This document shows, in pieces, positions 13,681-21,935 of a DNA stretch of 50,257 nucleotides. The stretch's first letter is position 1. Each line of letters starts with the position of its first letter. A program made the translations under genes and the position numbers. The stretch spans positions 1 to 50,257 of the forward strand of contig JAKFUV010000019.1 of assembly GCA_021732485.1 (NCBI GenBank), written 5' to 3'. Below the pieces are notes generated by a model that was not told the DNA's origin, did no database searches, and worked only from the letters and a program-made list of their open reading frames with translations. The DNA is from Hyphomicrobium sp. GTDB lineage: Bacteria; Pseudomonadota; Alphaproteobacteria; Rhizobiales; Hyphomicrobiaceae.

Positions 13681-15012
13681 ATGGCTCCGCAAAACGCGAG
13701 TAAAGTCTCTGATATGCTGACATCGTCACCGCAACATGCCACGCCCGCCGACGGGCATATTGCGTCGTATTATGCGGCAAGCCGCAACGACACCACCCGC
13801 TATCCGGTCTTCAAAGGCGATATGACGGCTGATGTCGTCGTCGTCGGGGGAGGATTTTCCGGCGTCGCATCGGCGCTGACGATGGCCGAGCGGGGTTACT
13901 CGGTCGTGCTGCTCGAAGCCCGCCGCATCGGCTGGGGTGCTTCGGGGCGCAACGGCGGACAGATGATTGCAGGCATCAGCGGCGAAGCTGCCATTGCTCG
14001 CCAGCTTGGCGAAGACGGACGGCGCCTAGTGCGCGACATTCGCTATCTGGGCCACGATATCATTCAAGAGCGGATCGCGACGTATGCCATCCAATGCGAC
14101 TACAAGGCTGGATGGATGGAAGCCGCCGCCAAACCACGGCACATGGCCGCGCTGCGGGCCCACGTCGAACATTGCAACGCCGACGGCGACAAGCTTGAAA
14201 TTGTCGAACCGCAGGATTTTCGCGGCGTGCTCGATACCGACGCCTACCACGGCGGCTACATCGATCGGCGCAGCGGGCACTTGCACCCGCTCAATCTCGT
14301 CACCGGTGAAGCGCGCGCCGCCGCCAGTCTTGGCGTCAAGATATTCGAGGACAGCCCCGTTCTCACTTTAACGGGCGGCAGCAACCCAATCGTGACCACA
14401 GCCAACGGCCGTGTCACGGCGAAAAGCATCGTGCTCGCCGGCAATACCGATCATCCGTTTCAGCGCGGCCGCTTGAACGGGCTGCTGTTTCCGACCGGCA
14501 GCTACATCATCGCGACGGAACCGCTGGATGACGCCACGGCCCGGGCGATCAATCCGCAAGATCTCGCGGTCGCCGACAGCAACGTGGTGCTGGATTATTT
14601 TCGCATGTCGGCGGATCGGCGGTTGCTGTTTGGCGGGCGCTGCAACTACTCGAACCGCGATCCGAACGACCTGACCGCCACGCTACGGCCTCGCCTGGTT
14701 GAAATTTTTCCAGCTTTGAAAAACGTGGCGATCGATTTCGCCTGGGGCGGCAAGATCGGCATTGTGATCACGCGCGTGCCGACCATCGGTCGCTTGGAGC
14801 CCAACGTCTATTACATGCAGGGCTATTGCGGGCACGGCGTCAATGCCACACACATCGCGGCGCATATCGTGTCGGACGCCATCTGCGGGACGATGGAGAA
14901 ACTCGATCTGTTCGACAAGATCAAGCATATCCGCTTGCCGGTCGGCCGGTTCGCCGGCAATCAGATGCTTGCGTTGGGGATGCTCTACTACCGGCTTCGC
15001 GATCTGCTTTGA
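13681..15012 (+). CDS. puuB: FAD-dependent gamma-glutamylputrescine oxidase-like protein
   Basis: This protein of about 443 residues is a DAO-family flavoenzyme that probably oxidises gamma-glutamylputrescine, the product of PuuA. The FAD-binding Rossmann motif is VVVVGGGFSGVASAL with the downstream acidic end VVLLEARRIGWGASGRNGGQ. The family-typical SYYAASRND lies just before it. C-terminal GKIGIVITRVPTIGRL and GYCGHGVNATHIAAHI contact the flavin. It follows potI closely and the pathway partner puuA is on the other side of the transporter. The start is either the ATG at 13681 or the ATG at 13714; neither has a strong ribosome site. PuuC and PuuD partners are not in the window, so later steps must be encoded elsewhere. 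Confidence 0.85.
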   Translation: MAPQNASKVSDMLTSSPQHATPADGHIASYYAASRNDTTRYPVFKGDMTADVVVVGGGFSGVASALTMAERGYSVVLLEARRIGWGASGRNGGQMIAGISGEAAIARQLGEDGRRLVRDIRYLGHDIIQERIATYAIQCDYKAGWMEAAAKPRHMAALRAHVEHCNADGDKLEIVEPQDFRGVLDTDAYHGGYIDRRSGHLHPLNLVTGEARAAASLGVKIFEDSPVLTLTGGSNPIVTTANGRVTAKSIVLAGNTDHPFQRGRLNGLLFPTGSYIIATEPLDDATARAINPQDLAVADSNVVLDYFRMSADRRLLFGGRCNYSNRDPNDLTATLRPRLVEIFPALKNVAIDFAWGGKIGIVITRVPTIGRLEPNVYYMQGYCGHGVNATHIAAHIVSDAICGTMEKLDLFDKIKHIRLPVGRFAGNQMLALGMLYYRLRDLL

Positions 15013-15025
15013 ACGGATCGACGCC

Positions 15026-15667
15026 CTACCAGCGCAAGAGCCGCGATCCGGCCACGGCGCCAACTGCGGTTACCGCTGCAATGCCGAGCGGATACCAAAC
15101 ACCAACGAACAGCGGACTATCCATGTCGCAGTGCGAGGCATAGAGCGTTGCGGCGATGGCGGCCGACAGCAAGCCGGCAACGGCCCCGGCAACGGTCGGG
15201 TTAGCAGGCGCTCCTTGCCGCATGGCGTAAAACAAAGCTGCAAAGGGCGCCACAGCCAAGAGCGCAATCAGTGCAACGCACTTGCTCCAGTTTGGCGCCA
15301 TGACGGTTGCCATCACTGTCTCCGGCGCCATCTGCATGGCTGTGTAGCCCATGGCAAGCACCAGCATGACTGGCGCAACGATCAACAACGGAACGAGCGA
15401 TTTCACGTCGCCGTCAGGCCGCATGGCTTGCCGCGCCAGAAGATACGCCGGCACGACGATCCCAAGGGTCACGACAAATTTAAACAAGAATTCCCACGAC
15501 TGCATGGCCACCGTGATCGCGTCTGGGCGCGTGCCGATTTGCCATGCGAAAAATGCCGCCGATGCCGATACGCCAATCGACAGCATGAGCAGCAGCGTTC
15601 GCTCAATGGGCCGTTCGCGATCGGCGGCATCGACCGCCAACATGCTGATAAAATTTTCCGTGTTCAT
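15026..15667 (-). CDS. nrsF: NrsF-family membrane anti-sigma factor (DUF1109)
   Basis: This 213-residue inner-membrane protein has six hydrophobic segments and matches the NrsF/DUF1109 family, which holds its partner ECF sigma factor inactive. Two cysteines, Cys130 (WSKC) and Cys180 (ASHCDMD), sit where the Caulobacter protein has the two cysteines implicated in its response to heavy metals and oxidants. The start codon overlaps the stop of the sigma gene as ATGA, so the pair is translationally coupled and made in fixed ratio. It ends 13 bases from the convergent puuB gene. Confidence 0.9.
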   Translation of the reverse strand: MNTENFISMLAVDAADRERPIERTLLLMLSIGVSASAAFFAWQIGTRPDAITVAMQSWEFLFKFVVTLGIVVPAYLLARQAMRPDGDVKSLVPLLIVAPVMLVLAMGYTAMQMAPETVMATVMAPNWSKCVALIALLAVAPFAALFYAMRQGAPANPTVAGAVAGLLSAAIAATLYASHCDMDSPLFVGVWYPLGIAAVTAVGAVAGSRLLRW

Positions 15668-16221
15668 AATTTCTGCTCTCTATAAACGTCTGCCAGCGCC
15701 TTCAGGCTGCGGTGCAGAGACACGCGAACGGCCACCTCGCTCATGCCGAGCTTGTCGGCCACCTCGCGGGCGGAAAACCCGCTGAGTGTGATGGCTTGAA
15801 CGATCTCCCGGTTTTTTCCGGACAGGTTGCCGAGGATGCGCGTCACGTCATGCGCTTGAATGGCGTCGTCCTGGCCGCCGGCTTCGAGGAAATCCATCAT
15901 ACCGTCGATGGGAACCTCGCCGCGACGCCCGCGCCGGCGCAAATCGTCAATCATTTTGTTGCGTGCGATGGCCATGATCCAAGGCCCGATCGGCTTGGAC
16001 TGATCCCATGTGTGACGCTTCAAATGGATTGCCAGCATGACTTCCTGAACGACATCCTCTACTTCGCTTGGCGCTGCACTCACACCCGCAAATCCGCGAC
16101 GAACGATGGGCCGTAGCGCGCGCGACAGATCGGAAAGAAAACGGCGATACGCCGCCTCATCTCCACCGACTGCCGAGCGCATGAGTTCAGACCACTCGGT
16201 CTCGCGCGCTTTTCGGTCCAA
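15664..16221 (-). CDS. sigF: ECF sigma factor, SigF type
   Basis: This 185-residue RNA polymerase sigma factor has the two ECF domains. Region 2 runs through VEDVVQEVMLAIHLKRHTWD and GPWIMAIARNKMIDDLRRRG. Region 4 has LSGKNREIVQAITLSGFSAREVA and the recognition helix MSEVAVRVSLHRSLKAL. Pairing with an NrsF-type anti-sigma factor through a 4-base ATGA overlap identifies the Caulobacter SigF-like group. A matching promoter (GTAACA-N16-CGAA) lies upstream, so the pair probably activates its own transcription. No other likely target gene is adjacent; regulon members must be elsewhere. Confidence 0.9.
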   Translation of the reverse strand: MDRKARETEWSELMRSAVGGDEAAYRRFLSDLSRALRPIVRRGFAGVSAAPSEVEDVVQEVMLAIHLKRHTWDQSKPIGPWIMAIARNKMIDDLRRRGRRGEVPIDGMMDFLEAGGQDDAIQAHDVTRILGNLSGKNREIVQAITLSGFSAREVADKLGMSEVAVRVSLHRSLKALADVYREQKL

Positions 16222-16242
16222 GTTTCGCCTCGTTAAGGGTCA

Positions 16243-16268
16243 TTCGCTGACAATGGCGGCTGTGTTAC
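16243..16268 (-). promoter_or_regulatory. Candidate SigF-type promoter of sigF-nrsF
   Basis: On the minus strand GTAACA (16268-16263) and CGAA (16246-16243) are separated by exactly 16 bases. The promoter motif reported for Caulobacter SigF is GTAACC-N16-CGAA, so this differs at one base. It lies 22 bases upstream of the sigF start, right for an autoregulated promoter. Confidence 0.7.
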
Positions 16269-16365
16269 AGGCTAATGCGACGGACCGGAAGTCAAAAGCG
16301 CCCGTGCCGCGCCGTGGCGCCGGTGGGATGGCCTTTCAACGGGCATTTGCAATGTCGGATCAGCA

Positions 16366-16770
16366 TTACGCCGGGTAGGCGACCCACAACAAGGCGACAT
16401 ATGTCAAGCCGTGCAGCATCTGGTCGATGCCGAACGCCCACCAGAACGCCGTGTCTTTGGATGTCCAGCCGCGCTGCCGGACCACCTGCTCTTTCGCCCA
16501 GTCGATATGATAATGAATGACGAATTCGGCGATGAGCAACGCCAGCACGATCGTTGGCCCAAGGGTCGGCAGCAGCACGAACACTGGCGCGGTGAGTACA
16601 CTGTGCGTCAATGCGTGGGTGAAGCCGCCCAGCTTGCCATAGATGCCTTTTTCGATCCGTTGGCGCGCCGACTGCAATAGGAAGTCGGCGAGCGCGTGCT
16701 TAACCATCAGGTAGGCGACAGCAAGGAGGACCGCGTGCTCGGCCGAGAGTTGGGCAACGGGGGCAAGCAT
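16366..16770 (-). CDS. DUF3307 small membrane protein
   Basis: This 134-residue integral membrane protein of unknown function has about four hydrophobic segments. The DUF3307 pattern is visible: LMVKHALADFLLQS near the N-terminus, then THALTHSVL, FVIHYHIDWAKEQ and AFGIDQMLHGLTY, with conserved His and Asp residues in or near the membrane. The ATG at 16770 is chosen because AAGGA lies 6-7 bases upstream; codons further upstream lack one. It stands alone between sigF and epmB, all on the minus strand. The His/Asp pattern might bind metal, but that is only a guess. Confidence 0.8.
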   Translation of the reverse strand: MLAPVAQLSAEHAVLLAVAYLMVKHALADFLLQSARQRIEKGIYGKLGGFTHALTHSVLTAPVFVLLPTLGPTIVLALLIAEFVIHYHIDWAKEQVVRQRGWTSKDTAFWWAFGIDQMLHGLTYVALLWVAYPA

Positions 16771-16948
16771 GTGTTGGTCCTTATGGTGGCGTGGCAGTGC
16801 TCCCAACTACGTCCGTCCAGCGCAGATGTTTCATGCGATACGATGCGCGTCAGCGCTACACCTGTTACGTGGGGAACAGACGTTGGTTGCGAACGGCGCG
16901 TCGTTGACACCATGCTTGGCTCCGTCGCACGCCGTGCGGCTGATGCCG

Positions 16949-17998
16949 TCATCCATCGCGATAGACATGCAGCCGTCCGGCAGAATCGCGCACCAAGTAG
17001 CTGCCGTCAGCTTGCGGCGTGACCGCCTCCGCGACCGCGACCTTGCCATAGGCGCCCGGAATGTCGATCACGTACGCCGGCATGGCGAGACCCGAAAGGC
17101 GCTGACGCAATTCGCGCATGAGCGAAAGTCCGTCAAGCAGCGTGACACGGAGATGCGATGTTCCAGGTGCCATGTCGCCGTGATGCAGATAGTACGGCGT
17201 AACGCGCGTCTCAATCAGACGGCGCATCAGGTCTTCCAACGCGCCGGTGCTATCGTTGACGCCGCGCAGCAAGACCGTTTGGCTGACGACGGGAATGCCG
17301 GCATCGACCAAACGGGCAATGGCGGCCTCGGCGTCTTTGGTCAATTCGCGCGCGTGGTTGGTGTGCAGCCCGACATAAACGACTTTGCCGGAGGCGCGCA
17401 GCGCCGACACAAGCTCATCGGAAATGCGGGCGGGATCGGCCACCGGAACGCGCGTATGCCAGCGCAGAACTTTGACATGGCGCACGCCGCCGAGCGCTGT
17501 CGTGACATCGCGAATGCGGCGCGGCGACAGAATGAATGGATCGCCGCCGGTGAGGATTACTTCCCAAATGGCCGGGGTGCGCGCGATGTAGGCGATCGCG
17601 GCCGCAACGTCGTCGGCCGACATTGCCTCGCCGAGATCCGGGCCGACCATTTCGCGGCGAAAGCAAAACCGGCAATACACCGGGCAGACGCTGGCGATCT
17701 TGATGAGCACGCGATCAGCATAGCGATGCACCAAGCCGGGCGACGGGCTCTTGTCGCGGTCGCCGATCGGATCTTCTCGCTCGTTCGGGGTGGTGATCAA
17801 CTCGCGCACGTTGGGAACGAACTGCCGCGCGATCGGGTCATTGGGGTCATTGCGATCGATGAGCGCTGCGAGCGCCGGTGGGATGGCGATGGCGTAGCGC
17901 GCGCTAACTTCGCCGATCGCTGCGCTTTCTGCGGGAGCGATCAGCCCTGCGTCGACGAGTTGGACGGCCGTCGCGATCGTGGCGACCGGCCGGTTCAT
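16949..17998 (-). CDS. epmB: EF-P lysine 2,3-aminomutase (radical SAM, EpmB/KamA family)
   Basis: This 349-residue radical SAM enzyme probably converts (S)-alpha-lysine to (R)-beta-lysine, which EpmA then attaches to EF-P. The iron-sulfur cluster motif is Cys105, Cys109 and Cys112 (CPVYCRFC), followed by RREMVG as in KamA-type enzymes. SAM and PLP contacts are suggested by WEVILTGGDPFILSP and HTRVPVADPARI. It lacks the long C-terminal extension of catabolic lysine aminomutases. Its start overlaps the stop of the GFA-domain gene as ATGA. epmA lies one gene upstream and efp is divergent, so the whole modification system is clustered. Confidence 0.88.
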   Translation of the reverse strand: MNRPVATIATAVQLVDAGLIAPAESAAIGEVSARYAIAIPPALAALIDRNDPNDPIARQFVPNVRELITTPNEREDPIGDRDKSPSPGLVHRYADRVLIKIASVCPVYCRFCFRREMVGPDLGEAMSADDVAAAIAYIARTPAIWEVILTGGDPFILSPRRIRDVTTALGGVRHVKVLRWHTRVPVADPARISDELVSALRASGKVVYVGLHTNHARELTKDAEAAIARLVDAGIPVVSQTVLLRGVNDSTGALEDLMRRLIETRVTPYYLHHGDMAPGTSHLRVTLLDGLSLMRELRQRLSGLAMPAYVIDIPGAYGKVAVAEAVTPQADGSYLVRDSAGRLHVYRDG

Positions 17999-18468
17999 GG
18001 CGGCGGCCAGTCGTCGGTGTCGTGATCGGGGTGCTGATGGTTGACGAGCGTTGCCAAAAACGGAGCGGCGATCGGATCGTCACTGGTCGGGTGTGCGGGC
18101 AGCCCATGCAAATGCTCGACAAACGCCAGTTTCGCTTCAATGCCCCACTGTACCTTTGGCACAATGGCTGCCGGATGGTCGAAGGCGCCAATGGCAAGTG
18201 CCATGCCGTCTGGCGCTTGATAGGTCAGCGGCGTTCCGCAGGCGGCGCAAAAACCTCGGGCGGCCGCGTTTGATGACTGGAATATTTTTGGTTGGCCGCG
18301 CGTCCACGTCAGGTCAGCGCCGCGCACCGACACCAGCGGCGCATAGAACGCTCCGAACGCTTTCTGGCACATCCGGCAATGGCAAATCGAAGCGTCGCCG
18401 AGTTGCCCGTCGACGCGAAATCGGATGGCGCCGCATTGGCAGCCGCCCGCGAATGATGGTGCACTCAT
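17995..18468 (-). CDS. GFA-domain (CENP-V/Gfa-like) zinc protein
   Basis: This 157-residue cytoplasmic protein has the zinc-binding pattern of the GFA family: Cys10/Cys12 (CQC), a CHCRMC cluster near residues 29-34 and CAACG near 74-78. Family members include the glutathione-dependent formaldehyde-activating enzyme Gfa, but most have no known activity and this one cannot be assigned a substrate. It sits between epmA (40 bases upstream) and epmB (ATGA overlap downstream), so it is made with the EF-P modification enzymes. Whether it takes part in that pathway is open. Confidence 0.85.
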   Translation of the reverse strand: MSAPSFAGGCQCGAIRFRVDGQLGDASICHCRMCQKAFGAFYAPLVSVRGADLTWTRGQPKIFQSSNAAARGFCAACGTPLTYQAPDGMALAIGAFDHPAAIVPKVQWGIEAKLAFVEHLHGLPAHPTSDDPIAAPFLATLVNHQHPDHDTDDWPPP

Positions 18469-18508
18469 GATCGCCTTTCCGGCTGTGATGGGATGGAGCA
18501 GCGCAGGC

Positions 18509-19558
18509 TTACTTGCCCGCTGCTGGCTGCGGTGTCCAGATCACCTGATCAAGCCGCTGTGCTCCGGTCGCCAATAATACTAGGCGGTCAAACCCGAGGG
18601 CGCACCCGGATGCCGGCGGCATATGGGCGAGGGCTGCCAGAAAATCGTCATCGATCGGATAGCGCTCGCCATATATGCGTTCCTTGTCGGCCATCCAGGT
18701 TTCAAAGCGACGGCGCTGTTCGCCAGCGTCAGTCAGTTCGCCAAAGCCATTCGCGAGTTCGACACCGCACACATAAAGCTCAAATCGCTCGGCGAGGCTC
18801 GGCTCACGTGCGGATGGTCGCGCCAGCGCCGCCTCGCGCAGCGGGTAATCGGAGAGAATCACCGGCTCTCCAGCGCCAAGATGGGGCTCGATTTTTTCGG
18901 CCAGCACTTGGCTGAAAATGTCCGACCATGTCGCATCGTCACTGACGCGGATGGCTTGCGCACCCGCAAGGCTCGCAAAGCGATCACGATCGATCGCCTC
19001 CGATGTCTGCGCGTCGCGCAAAGCGATATGAGCGTGCGCGATGAATGCATCGTCGACCGTTACGCGGCGGCAGTCGCGTTGAACGTCACATGCGCGATCG
19101 CGAAACGACCATACGTCGCGGCCGGTGATCGTGGCTGCGATCTTGAGAATGGCCGCGCAGTCGCTCCACAGCTGCTCGTAAGGCGCACCCGCGCGATACC
19201 ATTCCAGCATGGTGAATTCGCAGGCATGCAGCGGGCCGCGCTCGCGATTGCGAAACACCGGCGCGAAGGCAAAGATTTTTTCCTCACCGGCCGCCAGCAG
19301 TTTCTTCATGGCGAATTCGGGCGATGTGTGGAGATATAGAGCGCGGCGCGACAAATCCGTGTCGATGTGCTCGGTCTTGAAAGCGTGCACATGGGTTTCG
19401 TTGCCGGGCGACACCTGCAGGCAGGCCGGCTCGACTTCTATGAAGTTCTGCGCCTCGAACCACGCGCGGATGGCGCTTTTGATGCGACCGCGTGCGATCA
19501 GCAACGGCCGGCGGTCTTCGTGTTGGGCTTTGGTCCACCAAGGGGAAGACGCGATCAT
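18509..19558 (-). CDS. epmA: EF-P--(R)-beta-lysine ligase
   Basis: This 349-residue enzyme resembles the catalytic half of class II lysyl-tRNA synthetase (GenX/PoxA/YjeA) and attaches beta-lysine to a lysine of EF-P. Class II motif 1 lies near FIEVEPACLQVSPGNETH, motif 2 in FAPVFRNRERGPLHACEFTM and motif 3 in GCALGFDRLVLLATG. The anticodon-binding domain of true LysRS is absent, as expected. VELANGFGELTD is family-typical. It is slightly longer than E. coli EpmA (325 residues). It heads a minus-strand operon with the GFA gene and epmB, divergent from efp across 232 bases. Confidence 0.92.
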   Translation of the reverse strand: MIASSPWWTKAQHEDRRPLLIARGRIKSAIRAWFEAQNFIEVEPACLQVSPGNETHVHAFKTEHIDTDLSRRALYLHTSPEFAMKKLLAAGEEKIFAFAPVFRNRERGPLHACEFTMLEWYRAGAPYEQLWSDCAAILKIAATITGRDVWSFRDRACDVQRDCRRVTVDDAFIAHAHIALRDAQTSEAIDRDRFASLAGAQAIRVSDDATWSDIFSQVLAEKIEPHLGAGEPVILSDYPLREAALARPSAREPSLAERFELYVCGVELANGFGELTDAGEQRRRFETWMADKERIYGERYPIDDDFLAALAHMPPASGCALGFDRLVLLATGAQRLDQVIWTPQPAAGK

Positions 19559-19790
19559 GCGGCTTTTTCCTTGCCGGTTGTCAAATTGGTGCTTTGGCTC
19601 GTAGCGGCAAAGCTGCCGGAACAGAAGCGAAGGCGCTGTTTGCGCCGCTTCGGGACTGGCTTTGGGACAGCCCCTTGGCGGCCCCGCCGGAAGCGGCTAA
19701 GAGGGGCAACGAATTCCCTTAGCATAGCCCGCCGAGTTGCCGCCATCCTGCGCGGACAGCGGCGCTTGAACACACGAATGGAGACGCCGC

Positions 19791-20360
19791 GTGGTGAAGG
19801 TTATCGCAAGCTCGGTCCGCAAAGGTAACGTCCTCGATCTCGAAGGGCGCCTTGCGGTCGTGATGTCGGCTGAAAACATTCACCCTGGCAAGGGCACGCC
19901 CGTGACGCACCTTGAACTGCGCCGCATATCCGACGGCGTCAAACTCGTCGAGCGCTACCGCACCACCGACCAAGTCGAGCGCGCCTACCTTGACGAGAAA
20001 GATTACAATTACTTGTACGAAGACGACATGGGCTTCAACTTCATGCAGCCCGAAACCTTCGATCAGATCACTATTCCGAAGGATATTCTCGGCGACAGCG
20101 GCGTCTGGCTGCAAGAGGGAATGACGTGTCTCGTTTCGCTGCACGATGGCAACCCGATCGCGGTGGAGCTGCCGCAACGCGTCACCTTCGAAATCGTCGA
20201 AGCCGATCCGGTCGTCAAAGGGCAGACCGCGTCGTCATCGTACAAGCCGGCCAAACTGTCGAACGGTGCGCGCGTCATGGTCCCGCCGCATATTGGCACT
20301 GGGACTCGGGTGGTCGTCATGACGGAAGACGGATCCTACGTCGAGCGTGCGAAGGATTAG
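19791..20360 (+). CDS. efp: Translation elongation factor P
   Basis: This protein of about 189 residues enters the ribosomal E site and relieves stalling at proline runs. The N-terminal KOW-like domain carries the modification loop [13 protein letters not shown] with Lys34, the residue beta-lysylated by EpmA. Two OB domains follow ([20 protein letters not shown] and [20 protein letters not shown]) and the C-terminus is typical ([28 protein letters not shown] in part). The start is a GTG at 19791 or the next GTG at 19794, with GGAG at 19780-19783. It is divergent from epmA, and the shared 232-bp region may coordinate substrate and enzyme. Confidence 0.95.
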   Translation: MVKVIASSVRKGNVLDLEGRLAVVMSAENIHPGKGTPVTHLELRRISDGVKLVERYRTTDQVERAYLDEKDYNYLYEDDMGFNFMQPETFDQITIPKDILGDSGVWLQEGMTCLVSLHDGNPIAVELPQRVTFEIVEADPVVKGQTASSSYKPAKLSNGARVMVPPHIGTGTRVVVMTEDGSYVERAKD

Positions 20361-20395
20361 CTGGTCGGGCAATTAGCTGAATCGGAGCCGTTATC

Positions 20396-21247
20396 TCACG
20401 CCGCCCGTAGCGCGTCCGGGGCCGGCGTTTTTGGCAGTTGATCTTGCGCGCTGACTTCCTCGGCGACCACTTTGAACCCAGCAAGGAAGTGCAGACCGAA
20501 CGACGTGATCATCGGCACGTCGGCTGCGTCGCGGCCTCGCGCGATCACGATGCGGCCAACGCGCGGCGTATTGTTGCGCGGGTCGAAGGTCACCCATTCG
20601 TTGCCGATGTACGCTTCAAACCATGCCGCAAAATCCATAGGGTCTGGGCTCGGCGGGATGGCGATATCACCCAGATATCCGTTGACGTAGCGGGCCGGGA
20701 TATTGAGGCATCGGCAAAAAGTCACTGCAAGATGCGCAAAATCGCGGCATACCCCAGTCGCTTCATTGTACGCGCCCAACGCCGTGCGCGTTGCTCGTGC
20801 GTTTTGATAATCAAAACGGATGTGATTGTGCACGAAATCGCAGATGGCCTGCACGCGCGTCCAGCCCGGCTTCGTGTTGCCAAAGAGCTGCCAAGCGAGT
20901 GCTGACAGTTCGTCCGTCTCACAGTAGCGGCTGCCGGTCAGGAAATTCAAACACTCGTCGGGCAGATGTTGAACCGGCACTTCTTCGGCGTCAAACGGTT
21001 GGCGCTCGACCAGGCCGCTGTCCCGCACTGTTGCTCTGTAACTGAGTTGTGTGATCCCGGCCGGGGCGACGAAGCGCCGAACGCGATTGCTAAAGATGTC
21101 GGTGCTCGTCACAAGCGGTCCAGGAACGGCGAGCGGGATTTCAGAAACGATATCGGCTGAGCGCGAGCCGTGGACATCGGCGATGATATGCACCGGCGTC
21201 GGCGCAGCGACTTCAACGGAAATATCATAACCGACATTGATGAGCAT
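20396..21247 (-). CDS. Transglutaminase-like cysteine peptidase-fold protein
   Basis: This protein of about 283 residues has an N-terminal beta domain (INVGYDISVEVAAPTPVHI) and a transglutaminase-like core. The nucleophile Cys lies in TGVCRDFAHLAVTFCRCL and the Asp in EWVTFDPRNN. The usual catalytic His position is Ala (DFAAWFEAY), so normal transglutaminase chemistry is doubtful. From memory, a group of close relatives also lacks this His. The ATG at 21247 is chosen because family members start at the equivalent GYDI segment. In-frame codons up to 21352 would add a hydrophobic stretch (RRYCAIWIFGVGC) that could be a membrane anchor. No ribosome site is clear for any of these. Function unknown. 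Confidence 0.8.
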   Translation of the reverse strand: MLINVGYDISVEVAAPTPVHIIADVHGSRSADIVSEIPLAVPGPLVTSTDIFSNRVRRFVAPAGITQLSYRATVRDSGLVERQPFDAEEVPVQHLPDECLNFLTGSRYCETDELSALAWQLFGNTKPGWTRVQAICDFVHNHIRFDYQNARATRTALGAYNEATGVCRDFAHLAVTFCRCLNIPARYVNGYLGDIAIPPSPDPMDFAAWFEAYIGNEWVTFDPRNNTPRVGRIVIARGRDAADVPMITSFGLHFLAGFKVVAEEVSAQDQLPKTPAPDALRAA

Positions 21248-21405
21248 TGTGCACCCGACACCAAAAATCCAGATGGCGCAGTAACGTCTTATCGAGTGCG
21301 ATTGTTCCGTCATATTGTCGGCGCTGTCACGCATGAAAAACCGCCGCAGCAAGCGCCGCGACGGCTAAAAAATTTGCAGTGATCGGTGAGCGCCGGTGTT
21401 GGCCG

Positions 21406-21711
21406 CTAGCAGTTGCGATCGAATTTTTCGCAGGCCCAATCGCTGCCGCGATCGCACTTGTAGCTGAGACGGCGGCAGTCGTTGCCATACCCGCCACGGT
21501 CGCCACGATAGCCATAGTCCCGGCGATCATAATATCCGTCATCAGCCCGGGCGCGCGAGCTGAGCGCCACAGCGGCAGCGACACCGAGCACGGCGCCGGC
21601 GGCGATCGCGGCATTACGCCCGTTACGCGCATCGGCAGGGACGCTCAAATTCGGCAGCACGAGCGTCGATGCCATCAGGGCCGAAAGCCCGAGCGCGGTC
21701 AATTGTTTCAT
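21406..21711 (-). CDS. Small secreted Cys-containing hypothetical protein
   Basis: This 101-residue protein has a signal peptide (about 1-28, ending PADARN), a hydrophobic Ala/Gly/Val segment (33-50), a Tyr/Arg/Gly-rich stretch (DDGYYDRRDYGYRGDRGGYG) and a C-terminal cluster of four cysteines ending EKFDRNC. AAGGAG lies about 9 bases upstream of the ATG. The cysteines may form two disulfides in the periplasm. Proteins of this layout are common in Hyphomicrobiales genomes, but I know no function. It stands alone between two minus-strand genes. Confidence 0.75.
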   Translation of the reverse strand: MKQLTALGLSALMASTLVLPNLSVPADARNGRNAAIAAGAVLGVAAAVALSSRARADDGYYDRRDYGYRGDRGGYGNDCRRLSYKCDRGSDWACEKFDRNC

Positions 21712-21935
21712 GGAGGTCTGCTCCTTGGAGTTAGCCGGATGCTTATCCGGAAGCCAATGTCATACCAGGATCGTGCTCAGCAGCAAAGGGCCGAGCCCAC
21801 TCGGTCCGGCTGTGTTGATGACTTTGGTCAACGATTTGAAACCAAGCGTAGATCAGGGCGTCAACGACCGGCGGCCATAATGGTTCCCAATCGAGAGCCA
21901 ATTGAACTTGGTTTACATACAACAGTCGCGGGCCA

